From positions 1-6,828 of the forward strand of contig HF993928.1 in assembly GCA_000436915.1 (NCBI GenBank): DNA of 6,828 nt, read 5' to 3'. The DNA comes from Prevotella sp. CAG:1092. Its GTDB lineage: Bacteria; Bacteroidota; Bacteroidia; Bacteroidales; Bacteroidaceae. The notes under the pieces were generated by a model. That model saw only the letters and a program-made list of their open reading frames with translations, did no database searches and was not told the DNA's origin. A program made the translations under genes and the position numbers. Below, in pieces: positions 6,242 to 6,828 of this stretch. Numbering within the stretch: position 1 is the first letter of the stretch; every line of letters begins with the position of its first letter.

Positions 6242-6667
6242 TCAGCCTCTCTTCTTTTTGCATTCAGGACAGATGCCACGAATAATGAAGTTCACGCTAT
6301 GGAGTTCGAAGTCGGAAGGCAACTCCACACATGGCAATGGCATATCGTGAAGACAAATCATAGAATGACAATGCTCGCAACAGAAATGCATGTGCTCGTC
6401 GTCATCGATATCCTCGTCGTGGCTATGGCATAGTTCGTATTTCACTCCACCCTCTCCATCTTCTATCACATGCACCAAATGATGCTGTTTGAAGACTACG
6501 AGGGTGCGAAATATCGACGACTTATCCAACGACAATATGCTGTATTCCAACTCCTTCATAGACACAGGCTTGCCCGCACTCTCTAAAGCTCGGACAATGA
6601 TGATGCGATTTGCCGTGGGTTTTATGTCGTGCAGAAGTAGCAGTTGCTCGTATTTGTTTTGCTCCAT
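6242..6667 (-). CDS. Fur-family metal-responsive transcription regulator (Fur/Zur type)
   Basis: A cytoplasmic, metal-sensing DNA-binding dimer, 141 residues, normal for the family. The winged helix spans about 10-78: IKPTANRIIIVRALESAGKPVSMKELE, then SSIFRTLVVFKQHHLVHVI, where SIFRTL stands for the usual TVYRTL of the recognition helix. The dimerisation half has the two structural zinc pairs C97/C100 and C133/C136. Between Cys80 and Cys97 is a His- and Asp-rich stretch (HSHDEDIDDDEHMH) that probably forms the sensing site. Whether it senses zinc, iron or another metal cannot be told from sequence; its place beside a Zn/Cd-class exporter favours zinc. The frame stays open upstream to an ATG at 6754, but the family homology begins at Met 6667 and a good promoter lies between 6691 and 6720, so 6667 is the start. 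It is convergent with the ATPase gene. Confidence 0.92.
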   Translation of the reverse strand: MEQNKYEQLLLLHDIKPTANRIIIVRALESAGKPVSMKELEYSILSLDKSSIFRTLVVFKQHHLVHVIEDGEGGVKYELCHSHDEDIDDDEHMHFCCEHCHSMICLHDMPLPCVELPSDFELHSVNFIIRGICPECKKKRG

Positions 6668-6684
6668 AATCAAAAAACTAAAAT

Positions 6685-6700
6685 CATACGCAAAGGTATG
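6685..6700 (-). promoter_or_regulatory. Dyad overlapping the -7 box of the Fur-family gene, possible autoregulatory site
   Basis: CATAC-(6 bases)-GTATG is a perfect 5-base inverted repeat; an overlapping CGCA-(6 bases)-TGCG (6689-6702) strengthens the symmetry. It encloses the -7 box of the minus-strand promoter, where a bound repressor would block initiation. Fur-family genes are often autoregulated, so this is a reasonable candidate, but the spacing does not match a published Fur box that I can name. Confidence 0.35.
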
Positions 6701-6720
6701 CGATTTACTATAAACGACAA
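6691..6720 (-). promoter_or_regulatory. Bacteroidetes-type promoter of the Fur-family gene
   Basis: On the minus strand TTG (6718-6720) and TACCTTTG (6691-6698) are separated by 19 bases, the spacing expected for -33/-7 elements in Bacteroidetes. Transcription would begin close to 6685, giving a leader of under 20 bases to the ATG at 6667. This decides the start codon, since the upstream in-frame ATG would lie before the promoter. Confidence 0.75.
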
Positions 6721-6775
6721 TATAGGAAAGAGTTAACAATATATAACACAACATCTATATGTCGCTTATTATTAG

Positions 6776-6783
6776 TAATTTTG
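6776..6783 (+). promoter_or_regulatory. Possible rightward -7 box at window edge
   Basis: TAATTTTG matches TAnnTTTG, but no TTG lies about 19 bases upstream. An ATG at 6824, 40 bases further on, could be the start of a gene that continues outside the window. That gene would be divergent from the Fur-family gene. The motif is short enough to occur by chance in AT-rich DNA. Confidence 0.35.
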
Positions 6784-6828
6784 CAGTATAATTTTAATAT
6801 CCTAAAATCCGCAAGCAATCTCAATGAC

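Noticed and set aside
6668..6754. Upstream ATG at 6754 for the Fur-family gene, giving 29 extra hydrophobic residues
   Set aside because: The extension has no family similarity and lies across and upstream of the predicted promoter at 6691-6720; Met at 6667 starts a normal-length Fur protein.

Overview
The window looks like a chromosomal piece from a Bacteroidales bacterium, most likely Prevotella or a close relative. The evidence is a BspA-type leucine-rich-repeat lipoprotein with an acidic surface-export tail, several Bacteroidetes-type protein families, A-rich leaders mostly without Shine-Dalgarno sites, and promoters carrying the Bacteroidetes -7 box TAnnTTTG in place of a sigma70 TATAAT. 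The genus is inferred from protein style and cannot be proven here.

Left block (1-3687, all + strand) is a tight run of four genes separated by 8-17 bases, so probably one operon whose promoter lies outside the window. In order: the C-terminal part of an outer-membrane-barrel-like protein, a predicted surface lipoprotein (two fibronectin-III-like domains, then BspA-type repeats), a 192-residue protein with a putative DNA-binding N-terminus and a Bacteroidetes-specific C-terminal domain, and a compact membrane-anchored Hanks-type Ser/Thr kinase. Together they could form an envelope-to-cytoplasm signalling unit: surface lipoprotein and barrel outside, kinase at the inner membrane, DNA-binding-like protein as possible target. 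That link is inferred from gene order only. A lone L-rhamnose mutarotase gene (rhaM, 3729-4121) follows 41 bases after the kinase.

The 4122-4233 gap separates the two blocks. It holds a hairpin, a perfect 15-base dyad and a good Bacteroidetes -7 box, and drives the next gene.

Right block (4234-6667) is a metal homeostasis pair. A P1B-type ATPase of the Zn/Cd/Pb export class has a short His/Cys-rich tail in place of the usual HMA domain. A convergent Fur-family regulator on the minus strand has its own well-formed promoter (-33 TTG, 19-base spacer, -7 TACCTTTG) that overlaps a dyad. The regulator probably senses zinc or a related metal and may control the exporter, itself, or both. The right edge (6721-6828) is intergenic and contains a possible rightward promoter for a gene beyond the window. 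I see no RNA genes, insertion sequences, CRISPR arrays or phage genes.
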